Origin: Lachnospiraceae bacterium
GTDB lineage: Bacteria; Bacillota; Clostridia; Lachnospirales; Lachnospiraceae
Direction of reading: 5' to 3'
Length of the DNA: 64,000 bases
Assembly (NCBI GenBank): GCA_017624835.1
Contig: JAGAMG010000010.1
Coordinates: forward strand, 1-64,000
The translations under genes and the position numbers were made by a program. A model generated the notes under the pieces. The model saw only the letters and a list, made by a program, of their open reading frames with translations. It had not been told where the DNA came from and did not search any database. The number at the start of each line of letters is the position of its first letter. Position 1 is the first letter of the stretch. Below are positions 15,948 through 25,223 of this stretch, piece by piece.

Positions 15948-16952
15948 ATGACCATATATGATATTTCTGAGAAAGCCGGCGTTTCTATCGCTACCGTTTC
16001 CCGAGTTTTAAACGGAAGCAGCAATGTAAGTGAAAAAACCAAGAAAAAAGTGTTGGATGTTATCAACCAATATGAGTATACCCCCAATGCCTTTGCAAGA
16101 GGCTTGGGACTCAACACGATGAAAACCATCGGTATTATGTGTGCCGACAGTTCCGATTTGTACCTTGCCAAGGCAATTTACTACATCGAGCAAAAGCTCC
16201 GTGCCAACGGCTATGACAGCATTCTTTGCTGTACCGGTTATGAGCTGGAAACTAAAATGAGCTCCATGAACCTGTTAATTACCAAAAAAGTGGACGGCAT
16301 TATATTGGTAGGTTCCAATTTCATTTATGAAAAGGAATCCGATAATAAATACATCTGTGATGCTGCCACTCAGGTTCCTCTTATGCTGTTAAATGCGGCA
16401 TTGGATGCTCCTAACGTTTACTGTGTGGTATCCGATGATTTCACTTCCATGTATGATGCTACCATGGAAATGATAAATGCAGGATTAACAGACATTCTCT
16501 ACTATTATAATTCCTATTCCTACAGCGGCAAACGTAAATTAGCCGGTTTTAAAGCTGCTATGGAGGAAAAGGGCTTGTTAAAAAATCACAGTCTGCAATA
16601 TTATGGCGGTTCCCATGAGGATATTCCTGCCATGACTGAGCATCTGAAAAAATTACGGCAAAAGGGAGTTCCTTTTAAAGGAATTATTGCAGCGGACGAT
16701 ACCCTTGCTCTTGCAAGTATCAAATATGCCAAGGAAATGAAATTAAAAGTACCGGAAGACCTTTCTATTATCGGTTACAATAATTCCATGCTTGCCCATT
16801 GTTGTGACCCTGAGTTAACTTCTATTGACAATAAGCTGGAAACCCTTTGCCAGCATCTGATTACCACTCTGATGGGTATCCTTGGGGGTAATGAAATGCC
16901 CAAAAAAACTATTTTCTCAGGCGAACTGATTAAGCGTGACACTACGCTATAG
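15948..16952 (+). CDS. LacI-family transcriptional regulator of galacturonate genes
   Basis: A 334-residue LacI/GalR regulator. The N-terminal helix-turn-helix and hinge are clear (TIYDISEKAGVSIATVSRVL, then SSNVSEKTKKKV), followed by the periplasmic-binding-protein-like effector domain with IGYNNSMLA near the C terminus. It is divergent from uxaB-uxaA and precedes uxaC, so it most likely responds to galacturonate, glucuronate or a pathway intermediate. Two matched operator-like sites flank the intergenic region. A GAGGAG-type ribosome binding site precedes the ATG. The effector itself cannot be read. Confidence 0.9.
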   Translation: MTIYDISEKAGVSIATVSRVLNGSSNVSEKTKKKVLDVINQYEYTPNAFARGLGLNTMKTIGIMCADSSDLYLAKAIYYIEQKLRANGYDSILCCTGYELETKMSSMNLLITKKVDGIILVGSNFIYEKESDNKYICDAATQVPLMLLNAALDAPNVYCVVSDDFTSMYDATMEMINAGLTDILYYYNSYSYSGKRKLAGFKAAMEEKGLLKNHSLQYYGGSHEDIPAMTEHLKKLRQKGVPFKGIIAADDTLALASIKYAKEMKLKVPEDLSIIGYNNSMLAHCCDPELTSIDNKLETLCQHLITTLMGILGGNEMPKKTIFSGELIKRDTTL

Positions 16953-16960
16953 AAAATAGT

Positions 16961-17007
16961 AAATATTTAGCTTTTTTATTTTATATACAGGAAATATTTA
17001 GCTTTTT
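16961..17007. repeat. 31-bp period direct repeat upstream of uxaC
   Basis: The 16-mer AAATATTTAGCTTTTT occurs at 16961-16976 and again at 16992-17007. It lies between the LacI gene stop and the uxaC promoter. It could be a small duplication or a pair of protein-binding sites. Confidence 0.6.
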
Positions 17008-17019
17008 CCGCTTAAAATC

Positions 17020-17048
17020 TTGCTGGAACAAGCTGTATTTATTATAAT
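17020..17048 (+). promoter_or_regulatory. uxaC promoter
   Basis: TTGCTG and TATAAT spaced by 17 bases, 27 bp before the TGGAGG ribosome binding site of uxaC. Confidence 0.6.
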
Positions 17049-17085
17049 TTAACATATCAACATCACACAATATGGAGGAATCAAC

Positions 17086-18495
17086 ATGAAAGCATTTATG
17101 GACAAAGATTTCCTGCTGGAAACCGAAACAGCGAAAAAGCTGTACCACGATTATGCAGAAAAGACCCCGATACTTGACTATCACTGTCATATCAATCCCA
17201 AGGAAATTGCAGAAGACCGTCAGTTTGAAAACATTACCCAGGTATGGCTGGGCGGTGACCACTACAAATGGCGTTTTATGCGTTCCTGCGGTGTAGACGA
17301 GAAATATATTACCGGTGACGCTTCTGATTATGAGAAGTTCTGTACCTGGGCTGAGTGCCTTGGCAAAGCAATCGGTAACCCTCTTTTCCATTGGAGTCAT
17401 TTAGAGCTTCAGAGATATTTTGGTTACACCGGCGTTCTGAACAAAAAGACCGCTGATGAAGTATGGAATTTGTGCAATGAAAAATTACAGCAGCCTTCCA
17501 TGAGCGTTCGTAACCTGATTAAGCAGAGCAATGTAACTCTTATCTGTACCACCGATGACCCCATCGATTCCTTAGAGTGGCATAAGAAGATTACAGAGGA
17601 TGCAAGCTTTGATGTTAAGGTTCTTCCCGCTTGGAGACCTGACAAGGCTATGAATATTGAAAAGCCTGAGTATTTAGACTATCTGAAGGCATTGGCAGAG
17701 GCTGCCGGCGTAGCAAAGATTACCACTTTTGCTGCTTTAAAGAAAGCTTTACAGATTCGTATGGAGTTCTTTGCATCCATGGGATGTAATGTATCCGACC
17801 ATGCACTTGAGTATGTAATGTACTATCCTGCTTCTGATGATGAAATCGAAGAAATCTTCTTAAAGAGATTAAACAAGATGATTCTTACCAAGGACGAGGA
17901 ATTAAAGTTCAAGACTGCATTCATGCTCTTTGTAGGTAAGGAATATCACAAATTAGATTGGGCTATGCAGCTTCACTATGGCTGTAAGCGTGACAACAAC
18001 ACCTTAAGATATCAGCAGATGGGACCTGATACCGGTTATGACTGTATCAACAACTATGCTCCTTCTGCACAGATGGCAGATTTCCTGAACGCTCTCATTA
18101 CTACAGACGAGCTTCCCAGAACTATCATCTACAGCTTGAACCCTAATGACAATCAGGCAATCGGCACCATCCTTGGATGCTTCCAGGATTCCACTGCAGT
18201 TGGCAAGATTCAGCAGGGTAGCGCATGGTGGTTCAATGATCACAAGGTAGGTATGCAGGATCAGATGATTTCCTTGGCAAATCTTGGAAATCTGTCCGGT
18301 TTTGTAGGAATGCTGACTGACTCCAGAAGCTTCTTATCCTACACCAGACATGAATATTTCAGAAGAATCCTTTGCAACCTTATCGGTAATTGGGTGGAAA
18401 ATGGTGAGTTCCCTGAGGATTACGATATTCTTGGTGAAATTGTTACCAATATCTCCTACAATAACGCAAAGAAGTATTTTAATTTTCCGTTGTAA
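17086..18495 (+). CDS. uxaC: Uronate isomerase (glucuronate isomerase)
   Basis: A 469-residue metal-dependent isomerase of the amidohydrolase-like UxaC family. It converts D-galacturonate to D-tagaturonate and D-glucuronate to D-fructuronate. The N-terminal HCH metal motif is in LDYHCHINPKEIAED (His33, His35), and the C-terminal DSRSFLSYTRHEYFRRI is the family signature. The length is normal. TGGAGG lies upstream of the ATG. It stands in its own transcription unit between a promoter at 17020-17048 and a terminator at 18541-18576, and completes the three-step route with uxaB and uxaA. Confidence 0.96.
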   Translation: MKAFMDKDFLLETETAKKLYHDYAEKTPILDYHCHINPKEIAEDRQFENITQVWLGGDHYKWRFMRSCGVDEKYITGDASDYEKFCTWAECLGKAIGNPLFHWSHLELQRYFGYTGVLNKKTADEVWNLCNEKLQQPSMSVRNLIKQSNVTLICTTDDPIDSLEWHKKITEDASFDVKVLPAWRPDKAMNIEKPEYLDYLKALAEAAGVAKITTFAALKKALQIRMEFFASMGCNVSDHALEYVMYYPASDDEIEEIFLKRLNKMILTKDEELKFKTAFMLFVGKEYHKLDWAMQLHYGCKRDNNTLRYQQMGPDTGYDCINNYAPSAQMADFLNALITTDELPRTIIYSLNPNDNQAIGTILGCFQDSTAVGKIQQGSAWWFNDHKVGMQDQMISLANLGNLSGFVGMLTDSRSFLSYTRHEYFRRILCNLIGNWVENGEFPEDYDILGEIVTNISYNNAKKYFNFPL

Positions 18496-18540
18496 AAGAT
18501 ACAATGAATCGTAACGATTCCTAAAATGAAATCAATTAGA

Positions 18541-18576
18541 AAAGCGGGCTGTGCAATTCCAACAGTCCGCTTTTTT
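18541..18576 (+). terminator. uxaC terminator
   Basis: AAAGCGGGCTGT and ACAGTCCGCTTT form the stem, followed by a T-run. It lies 46 bp after the uxaC stop. Confidence 0.9.
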
Positions 18577-18835
18577 AATCTTCTCTTAATCCTTGTACAA
18601 AAAAACAAACTCCTCGATATTTACCTATCAAGAAGCCTGTTTGTATGAGAGAAAAGTATTAAAAGAGGTTGTTCACTTTCTGTAATTATATTACAACAAA
18701 TTTCCTAGTAATTCTAATGATTTTATGTGTTGTTTCTTTGAAAAATACTGTTTTTTTGCTGTACACAGAGTATTCAAATATGCTATACTGTTTTTATCCT
18801 GAAAATTTTGAAAAAACAACAGAAAGAGCTTCCTT
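18577..18835. other. Leader region between uxaC and the AraC gene
   Basis: An AT-rich stretch without a gene. An imperfect inverted repeat at about 18604-18646 (ACAAAC paired with GTTTGT) is followed on the minus strand by a T-run, which resembles a minus-strand terminator although no minus-strand gene is near. Promoter-like AT-rich hexamers (for example TATACT near 18785) lie before the AraC gene, but I cannot assign one promoter with confidence. Confidence 0.4.
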
Positions 18836-19663
18836 ATGAGTGAACAATTATCCATAAAGCCTAAAAAACCAAAAGATATTGACCATATTACCATATTAAA
18901 GGGCAAACGTGGCAGCTTTTCACCACTACAGCATGACCATTATCACAATTTCTATGAAATTTTTTATATTTATTCCGGAGAATGTTTTTTTCTATTAAAG
19001 GATTGTGTTTATCATTTGAAGAAGGGGGACTTAGTCTTTATCTCTCCCGGGGAACTGCACCATGCCCAATACGAAAGAGCCGGCTCCTGTGAAATGGTAA
19101 ATATTCTCTTCAAGAAAGAATACCTCCCCCCTGATTCCTGTGCGGATTTTCATTCCTTTATGGGTAGTGTCCCGGCACTTTATCAGGAGGATTTTCATGC
19201 ATTAATCAACAAAATGCTTTCTGAAAATACCACTATTGATGAATATTCCAATGCTTTCTTAAGCAATTATCTGCAATTATTGTTGCTGATGTTAATGCGT
19301 AATTCCGTTATGAATGAGGACGAGCCGGATTTATTAAATTCCAGAGATGCTGAAATTCTTATGGCAACCAAATACATTTACAAGAATTTCCAGAAACCCT
19401 TAACCTTGGACGAGGTATCCGCAGTTGCCTCCTTGAGTCCCACTTATTTCAGTAAGAAATTTAAGGCGACAACAGGCATGGGCTTTAAAGAATACTTAAA
19501 CTTCGTACGATTAAAGCATGCCCAGACTGCACTGCTGACTACCAATAATACCATTACCGATATTGCTCTGGAATACGGCTTCAATGACAGCAATTATTTC
19601 AAGGACTTATTTAAAAAGGTTTATGGAAAGTCCCCCAGGGAATTCCGCAAAAATCCGGAATAA
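18836..19663 (+). CDS. AraC-family regulator with cupin sensor domain
   Basis: A 275-residue transcriptional regulator. The N-terminal cupin-like effector domain (HDHYHNFYEIFYIYSGECFF, KKGDLVFISPGELHH) is followed by two helix-turn-helix motifs at about 175-275 (LTLDEVSAVASLSPTYFSKK and ITDIALEYGFNDSNYFKDLF). It is placed after the uxa genes and may control them or sugar uptake genes elsewhere; no target site was identified. It stands alone and ends at a hairpin shared with the ktr genes. Confidence 0.88.
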   Translation: MSEQLSIKPKKPKDIDHITILKGKRGSFSPLQHDHYHNFYEIFYIYSGECFFLLKDCVYHLKKGDLVFISPGELHHAQYERAGSCEMVNILFKKEYLPPDSCADFHSFMGSVPALYQEDFHALINKMLSENTTIDEYSNAFLSNYLQLLLLMLMRNSVMNEDEPDLLNSRDAEILMATKYIYKNFQKPLTLDEVSAVASLSPTYFSKKFKATTGMGFKEYLNFVRLKHAQTALLTTNNTITDIALEYGFNDSNYFKDLFKKVYGKSPREFRKNPE

Positions 19664-19686
19664 CGCTTCTTTTCTTTCCATTAAAA

Positions 19687-19716
19687 AGGAGGTATGGGAT
19701 GCTTCTCATACCTCCT
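19687..19716. terminator. Bidirectional terminator
   Basis: AGGAGGTATG and CATACCTCCT form a strong stem between the convergent AraC gene and ktrA. The minus-strand side has the better T-run (TTTTTAA), so it ends the ktr operon and probably also the AraC gene. Confidence 0.8.
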
Positions 19717-19722
19717 GATATT

Positions 19723-20364
19723 TTAGGTTATCTTCTGAATGTCCTCCATAGTTCCCATTACCATTACACTTTCATCCTCTTCAAACACATGGGTGGGATG
19801 AGGCAACGGAAAGATTTTATCCTGCTTTTTTATAGCCATAACGCTAACATGGTACTTGGTACGAATGGACAAATCCACCATACTCTTATTCAGCCATTTA
19901 TCCGGCACAGCAATCTCATAGATACCGATTTCCGGTGTTAATTCCACGTAATCAAAAATATTATCTGCACCAAACTTAATCGCCAGACGCTCTGCCACCT
20001 CACGTTCTGCATAAACCACATAATCAGCACCATTACGAAGCAACAGCTTTTTATGTACATCTCTGGTAGCTCTGGCAATAATATATTTGCAGCCTAAATC
20101 CTTTAACAACACCGTTATTTCCAATACCGTCTGGAAATTTTCTCCCACAGCGCAGACTGCCAAGTCAAAATTACGCACACCGATGCTTTCCATAAAGCGT
20201 TCTTCGGTGGCATCACCTATGAGAATCTGCTGAATAATTCCTACCGCGTCATCAGCTCTGTCCTCACTGATATCAATGGCCATAACCTCGTGACCATTTT
20301 CAATAAACTTCTGTGCCATATGACGTCCAAAACGTCCCAAGCCAATAATAAGTGCTGATTTCAT
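19723..20364 (-). CDS. ktrA: Potassium uptake gating subunit (TrkA/KtrA)
   Basis: A 213-residue RCK-type cytoplasmic subunit of a Ktr/Trk potassium uptake system. The nucleotide-binding Rossmann loop GLGRFGRHMAQ starts near residue 8 and is followed by the acidic AIDISED strand end; a RCK_C domain follows (about 135-213). GGAGG ATAAA ATG sets the start at 20364. It follows ktrB by a 21-bp gap and is certainly co-transcribed. The octameric ring binds ATP/ADP or NAD(H) and gates the KtrB channel. Confidence 0.92.
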   Translation of the reverse strand: MKSALIIGLGRFGRHMAQKFIENGHEVMAIDISEDRADDAVGIIQQILIGDATEERFMESIGVRNFDLAVCAVGENFQTVLEITVLLKDLGCKYIIARATRDVHKKLLLRNGADYVVYAEREVAERLAIKFGADNIFDYVELTPEIGIYEIAVPDKWLNKSMVDLSIRTKYHVSVMAIKKQDKIFPLPHPTHVFEEDESVMVMGTMEDIQKIT

Positions 20365-20385
20365 TTTATCCTCCAATCTATTTTC

Positions 20386-21741
20386 TTATCCTACCTGTAC
20401 CTGTTCTAAAGGTAATCTGGAATTGGTAACTCTCTTTTCAGAAGAAAATGCCAATAACATGGTTACGGAACCCACTCTTCCGCAAAGCATCAAAAACGCC
20501 AGCAAAAGCTTGGATACCATTCCCAAAGAAGGGGTAACTCCCACCGTTAAACCAACCGTTGCCATTGCAGAAACAGATTCAAACAAGGCAGTAACCAATG
20601 GCAAATCTTCAATGGCTGATATTATTACCGCCACACTACAGGTTCCAAATAAATAAATCATAAAGATACAGGAAGCAGTCCGCGTAATATTCTCTTCCAT
20701 CCTGCGTCCAAAGGCCTCTACATTTTTCTTTCGAAAGAAGGTGGTAAAAACACTGATACACAAAACCCAGAAGGTTGTGGTTTTCATACCACCTGCAGTA
20801 GAGCCGGGCGAACCGCCTATCATCATCAAACAGGTCATCACAAAAATTCCGGCGTCTGTCATGGATGCAAAATCTATGGTATTAAACCCTGCAGTTCGAC
20901 AAGTCATGGATTGAAATAAACTAGCCAAGATTCGTTTATTCATAGGCATTTCCGAAAAATATGTCTGCCCATTCTCTATCAGGAAAATTACCAGCGCTCC
21001 CAAGAATAATAATGCTGTAGTAACACTTAATACCATTTTACTTTGCAGATTCAGCTTTTTAAAACGAAACTTATTTCTTAATAAATCATGCCATACAAAA
21101 AAACCTAATCCACTCACATAAATTAATAGGATAATCACAAGGTTCACATACCAGTTATCTGCCCAACCGGTAAGAGAAGAAAACTTTCCTGTGGTTCCAC
21201 CCATCAAGTCAAATCCTGCATTACAAAATGCAGATATGGAATGAAATATGGAAAAATAAATTCCCTTTTTTATACCAAACTTTGGTATGAATGCAAAACT
21301 AAGCAGGATTGCTCCTATCAACTCTACTACAGCAGTACCCAGCGCAATAAATTTTGTCATTCGGACAATACCACCAAGCTGTGGCGCAGACACAGAGTTT
21401 TGCATCAAAGCACGTTGGCTGAGGCTAATTTTTTTCTTAGTAGCCACCATAATCAGTATGGCAACTGTCATAAATCCTACGCCGCCTATTTGTATCATAC
21501 TTAAAATTACCAATTGTCCAAACGTAGTCCAATGTGTGTATGTATCATACCGTATCAAGCCTGTTACACAGGTCGCCGAAGTTGCCGTAAAAAAGCAATC
21601 CGATATGGGCGTCCACTGCCCGTTTCTGGCTGCTATGGGTAAAGTAAGCAGTATGGTTCCTACCAGAATTATAAGACTATATCCATATAATATTAACTTC
21701 ATTGGCGAAATACGATACCAAATACTATGCTTTGCTTTCAT
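20386..21741 (-). CDS. ktrB: Potassium uptake channel subunit (TrkH/KtrB)
   Basis: A 451-residue membrane transporter of the TrkH/KtrB superfamily with repeated M1-P-M2 units and filter-like glycine regions such as TATSATCVTGL and FHSISAFCNAGFDLMGG. The C terminus lies in the cytoplasm. I start at the ATG at 21741 because GAGG lies six bases upstream and this fits the family N terminus; longer in-frame starts add 20 unlikely residues. First gene of the ktrB-ktrA operon. Potassium uptake is probably sodium- or proton-coupled. Confidence 0.92.
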   Translation of the reverse strand: MKAKHSIWYRISPMKLILYGYSLIILVGTILLTLPIAARNGQWTPISDCFFTATSATCVTGLIRYDTYTHWTTFGQLVILSMIQIGGVGFMTVAILIMVATKKKISLSQRALMQNSVSAPQLGGIVRMTKFIALGTAVVELIGAILLSFAFIPKFGIKKGIYFSIFHSISAFCNAGFDLMGGTTGKFSSLTGWADNWYVNLVIILLIYVSGLGFFVWHDLLRNKFRFKKLNLQSKMVLSVTTALLFLGALVIFLIENGQTYFSEMPMNKRILASLFQSMTCRTAGFNTIDFASMTDAGIFVMTCLMMIGGSPGSTAGGMKTTTFWVLCISVFTTFFRKKNVEAFGRRMEENITRTASCIFMIYLFGTCSVAVIISAIEDLPLVTALFESVSAMATVGLTVGVTPSLGMVSKLLLAFLMLCGRVGSVTMLLAFSSEKRVTNSRLPLEQVQVG

Positions 21742-21787
21742 TACAGACCTCACATTTTTAATCATTTCATACATCCATTCTAATACG

Positions 21788-21828
21788 ACAAAAAACCGCA
21801 CAGTAACATTTTATTACAGCGCGGTTCT
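21788..21828 (-). terminator. ptb-buk terminator
   Basis: AACCGCGCTGTAA and TTACTGTGCGGTT pair on the minus strand and are followed by TTTTTTG. It lies 30 bp after the buk stop codon. Confidence 0.85.
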
Positions 21829-21857
21829 TTTGTACATATCGTTTTTGTTAAACTTTC

Positions 21858-22925
21858 TTAATATTTCATAGCCTCTTCTTCGCCATTCAGCACGCGCATA
21901 GCTCCCTGTGCCAATGCCAGAAGCTCATCCTCACCGGGATATACAGTGAAAGGAGCAATCCATTCTGCTCTTTCCTTTAAGGCAGCAACCACATCTGCGC
22001 CGTAAGCAATACCGCCGGTTACAATAATCTGATCAACCTTGCCATTCAGTACACAAGCCATGGAACCGATATCCTTAGCCACCTGAAGAAGGAATGCCTG
22101 CTTTGCTTCCGCAGCCTTTTCATCCCCTTCATTAGCTCTCTTGGTAACCTCACGCATATCATTGGTGCCTAGGTATGCATTAAAGCCACCCTTACCTACG
22201 ATTTTGCTGTATACTTCCTTCTCCGTATATTTACCGGAGAAACACATCTTAATCAAAGCACCGCTGGGTACTGCACCTGCACGCTCGGGAGAAAATGCAC
22301 CATCACCATCCAATGCATTAAACACATCAATGATTCTGCCGTTTTCATGTGCACCAACGGACACACCACCGCCCATATGCACCACAACTAAGCGAAGGGA
22401 TTCATAGGGCTTGCCGATTTCCTTGGCATATCTCTTAGCAACAGCCTTTTGGTTCAAAGCATGGAACACGCTGGTACGAGGAAGCTCAGGTACACCGGAA
22501 TATCTGGCAATGGGCATCAGTTCATCCACTACAACGGGATCTACAATAAAAGAAGGAACTCCGATGGAATCTGCAATTTCCCTTGCAAGAATACCACCCA
22601 GATTGGAAGCATGCTGTCCCTGTACGCCTACCTTTAAATCAGCAAGCAGCTCGTCAGTTACCGCATAGGTACCGCCGGGAATGGGCTTTAACATACCGCC
22701 ACGACCTACTACTACGTTTAAGCTCTTTAAGTCAAACTCCTTCTTATCTAATAAGTCAGTAATAATTTTCTTACGAAAATCCTTCTGGTCAACAATGCTT
22801 GCATACTGACTGATTTCCTCTGTGGAATGACGTAAGGTTTCTTCAAATAACAGGTTCTCATCCTCAAATACACCGATTTTGGTGGAGGTGGAGCCGGGAT
22901 TGATAATTAAGCTTTTGATAGACAT
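21858..22925 (-). CDS. buk: Butyrate kinase
   Basis: A 355-residue ASKHA-fold kinase that forms butyrate and ATP from butyryl phosphate. Phosphate-binding loops are visible as [13 protein letters not shown] near the N terminus and [13 protein letters not shown] in the middle; the adenosine-binding [10 protein letters not shown] segment follows. The full length and the placement 28 bp after ptb separate it from acetate kinase (about 400 residues). GGAGG precedes the ATG. It gives the cell substrate-level ATP at the end of butyrate fermentation. Confidence 0.95.
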   Translation of the reverse strand: MSIKSLIINPGSTSTKIGVFEDENLLFEETLRHSTEEISQYASIVDQKDFRKKIITDLLDKKEFDLKSLNVVVGRGGMLKPIPGGTYAVTDELLADLKVGVQGQHASNLGGILAREIADSIGVPSFIVDPVVVDELMPIARYSGVPELPRTSVFHALNQKAVAKRYAKEIGKPYESLRLVVVHMGGGVSVGAHENGRIIDVFNALDGDGAFSPERAGAVPSGALIKMCFSGKYTEKEVYSKIVGKGGFNAYLGTNDMREVTKRANEGDEKAAEAKQAFLLQVAKDIGSMACVLNGKVDQIIVTGGIAYGADVVAALKERAEWIAPFTVYPGEDELLALAQGAMRVLNGEEEAMKY

Positions 22926-22953
22926 ATCTTTCTTCCTCCTGTTTAAAAAATAT

Positions 22954-23868
22954 TTATGCGTTCTTTTTCATTTCTTCTGCTACAACCGCTGCAAGAGCAA
23001 TGGAATTTACCTTCGTTTCAAAGGTGTCGGAACGGCTGGTCAAAATAACGGGAACCTTAGTACCGGTCAAAATACATCCATTCTTTACCTCTACCATATG
23101 TACAATTGCTTTATATACCAGATTACCTGCATGAATATCGGGGAACAGAAGTACATCTGCATCACCCTGAATCTTTCGGTCTGTAGCACCCTTATGAAGT
23201 GCTGCTTCGGGCTCGATAGCAAGGTCTAAGGATAAAGGTCCGTCTACGATACAGTCCTTAATAATTCCTTCCTCACACATACGGGTAAGCTCTGCTGCTT
23301 CCACAGTGACAGGCATCTTGGGATTTACTACCTCCACTGCTGCCAAGGGAGCCACCTTAGGCATATCCACTCCACATGCCTTACATACAGGAATGGTATT
23401 TTTAATAATACTTACCTTTTCCTCAAGGGTGGGGTAAGTCATAAATGCAACATCAGTTAAGAACAGCAGATGGTCAATTCCGGGAATATCAAACACACAT
23501 ACATGGGAAAGAGGACCACCTGTACGCAAGCCTACCTCTTTATCCAATACACTCTTTAAGAAGTTTTTGGAATCAATGACACCCTTCATATACATATCAG
23601 CCTTGCCGTCATGTGCAAGCTTTACCGCTGTAAGAGATGCCTGAATCATATCAGGCTCATTGATAATTTCAAATTCGGATAAATCCATATTTAAGTTTGC
23701 AGCAAGCTCACGAATCTTTGCTTCGTCACCTACCAGAATCGCATCTGCAATCCCCTGCTCTTTGGCAGCTCTTACCGCTTCCAAAACCGCGTCATCCTGT
23801 GCAGCAGCTACTGCAACTGTTTTTTTACCGCATTCTTTTACCTTTGCAATAATGTCATCAAATTTCAT
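22954..23868 (-). CDS. ptb: Phosphate butyryltransferase
   Basis: A 304-residue phosphotransacylase-family enzyme that exchanges CoA for phosphate on butyryl-CoA. Family blocks are readable: [50 protein letters not shown] and [15 protein letters not shown]. The length fits Ptb rather than Pta. First gene of the ptb-buk operon. An inverted repeat at 23910-23930 overlaps the promoter and may mark control. Confidence 0.93.
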   Translation of the reverse strand: MKFDDIIAKVKECGKKTVAVAAAQDDAVLEAVRAAKEQGIADAILVGDEAKIRELAANLNMDLSEFEIINEPDMIQASLTAVKLAHDGKADMYMKGVIDSKNFLKSVLDKEVGLRTGGPLSHVCVFDIPGIDHLLFLTDVAFMTYPTLEEKVSIIKNTIPVCKACGVDMPKVAPLAAVEVVNPKMPVTVEAAELTRMCEEGIIKDCIVDGPLSLDLAIEPEAALHKGATDRKIQGDADVLLFPDIHAGNLVYKAIVHMVEVKNGCILTGTKVPVILTSRSDTFETKVNSIALAAVVAEEMKKNA

Positions 23869-23900
23869 GTCCCTTAATCCTTTCTATTCTTTACTTATGT

Positions 23901-23930
23901 ATTATAGTGACTATTCCATCTCAGAATAGT
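23901..23930 (-). promoter_or_regulatory. ptb-buk promoter region with inverted repeat
   Basis: On the minus strand a TATAAT hexamer (complement of 23901-23906) lies about 30 bp before the ptb ATG. Directly upstream is a perfect 7-bp inverted repeat, ACTATTC-N7-GAATAGT (23910-23930), in the -10/-35 spacer zone where a repressor would act. No clear -35 hexamer was found. It does not match the Rex consensus. Confidence 0.45.
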
Positions 23931-23987
23931 TTTAATTCCTTGCATTTTACAGCATCGTTAAAATAATAACACACTCTAATACAAAAA

Positions 23988-25088
23988 TCAAGAGACTGCA
24001 CGTCGCACAATGGCATTTACTTTCTTCACCAGCCACTGAATCACCATTTCAAAGACAAACGCACTGCCTGTTACCACAAGCAGGTATAATAACAGATACA
24101 CCAATTTCATGCCCAGGCTTTTGGGAATCCCCAGATAAACCGGGAAAATAAAGGTTCTAAAGGCATCATGCACAAAATACATACTCATAGTAACTGCGGA
24201 CCATTTATGAATAAATTTGTGACTAAAAATTTTATTCTCAGAGGGAAGGAAGGCAATGGCAACTGATACTGTTAAAATCATTACATACAAGAAATCAGTG
24301 GTTGAATTGCCAAATTTAAGAGAGCATAAAATTACAAACACAAAGCCCATTACACCTCCAAGGCGTATCCACTTGGTATTTTTACAATTTTCTCTGATGT
24401 ACCCATTCAATCTGGCAGCCATAATACCCAGACACATATCTGCCAGACCACGCATTAACGCCTGATTATTGTATAAACCTGAAATCTGCACTACCGCTCC
24501 GATACCATGCATATTTCTGTAAAGATACGAAAAAGAAACCATGATAATCAGCGGTGCCACAAAATTGCAGAAATTATGCTTCCATTTTAACAGACAGTGG
24601 AAAATAATAAATCCACTGATAAACATAATGGAAATAAACCAGCTGGTATTGTTAATGTAAGTCCAGCCATCATCCAGACCGATTCCGTGAAGAGCAAATA
24701 CTTCAAAAAAGTCGTTGGATAACACCTTAACCATATCCATAATGCCCACACCGTCTTTGGTCAAAAAATAAAAGATAAAGCTAAATATAAAAGCCCCCAG
24801 GTAATAGGGGTAAATCGTTTTGTAGCGATACAGAAAGTAATCCCAGCCCGAATGACACTTCTGAGCCAGCTTATCCATTCCGGTATAAAGCAAATAACCG
24901 GAAACAATAAAGAAAAACTCCACTCCGATATACCAGCCAATTTCTACATCAAAGCCTGTAGTAATGCAATATTTGTTATCAAAGTGAAAAATCAGAATCA
25001 AATAAGTAAATATTATTCTCCATATAGTAATGGAATTATTTTTGGTATTCATCTTTTGTTTGTCCTTTCCCAAAACGATATGATTCAT
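23988..25088 (-). CDS. Membrane acyltransferase, family 3 (OafA-like)
   Basis: A 366-residue polytopic protein of the acyltransferase-3 family, which O-acetylates surface polysaccharides or peptidoglycan. The typical opening WRIIFTYLILIFHF (an early conserved histidine in the first membrane helix) is followed by GVEFFFIVSGYLLY, then eight to nine further hydrophobic segments. The ATG at 25088 has AGAGGA upstream; an internal ATG at 25052 is also possible. It is a single gene divergent from the chemotaxis receptor. Confidence 0.87.
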   Translation of the reverse strand: MNHIVLGKDKQKMNTKNNSITIWRIIFTYLILIFHFDNKYCITTGFDVEIGWYIGVEFFFIVSGYLLYTGMDKLAQKCHSGWDYFLYRYKTIYPYYLGAFIFSFIFYFLTKDGVGIMDMVKVLSNDFFEVFALHGIGLDDGWTYINNTSWFISIMFISGFIIFHCLLKWKHNFCNFVAPLIIMVSFSYLYRNMHGIGAVVQISGLYNNQALMRGLADMCLGIMAARLNGYIRENCKNTKWIRLGGVMGFVFVILCSLKFGNSTTDFLYVMILTVSVAIAFLPSENKIFSHKFIHKWSAVTMSMYFVHDAFRTFIFPVYLGIPKSLGMKLVYLLLYLLVVTGSAFVFEMVIQWLVKKVNAIVRRAVS

Positions 25089-25223
25089 TTTACTATATCC
25101 TCTGCGAAATTTCAATTCACCCAAGAAGAATCATAATTTCAGTAGTATTTTTTTGTCTTTTTTGGTAGAATAAAGTTATATTGGAAACGTTACCTATCAT
25201 ATTTAGAAACGGAGGGATATCCA

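Noticed and set aside
23910..23930. Rex (redox) operator at ptb
   Set aside because: The inverted repeat ACTATTC/GAATAGT does not fit the TTGTTAA-type Rex half-site.
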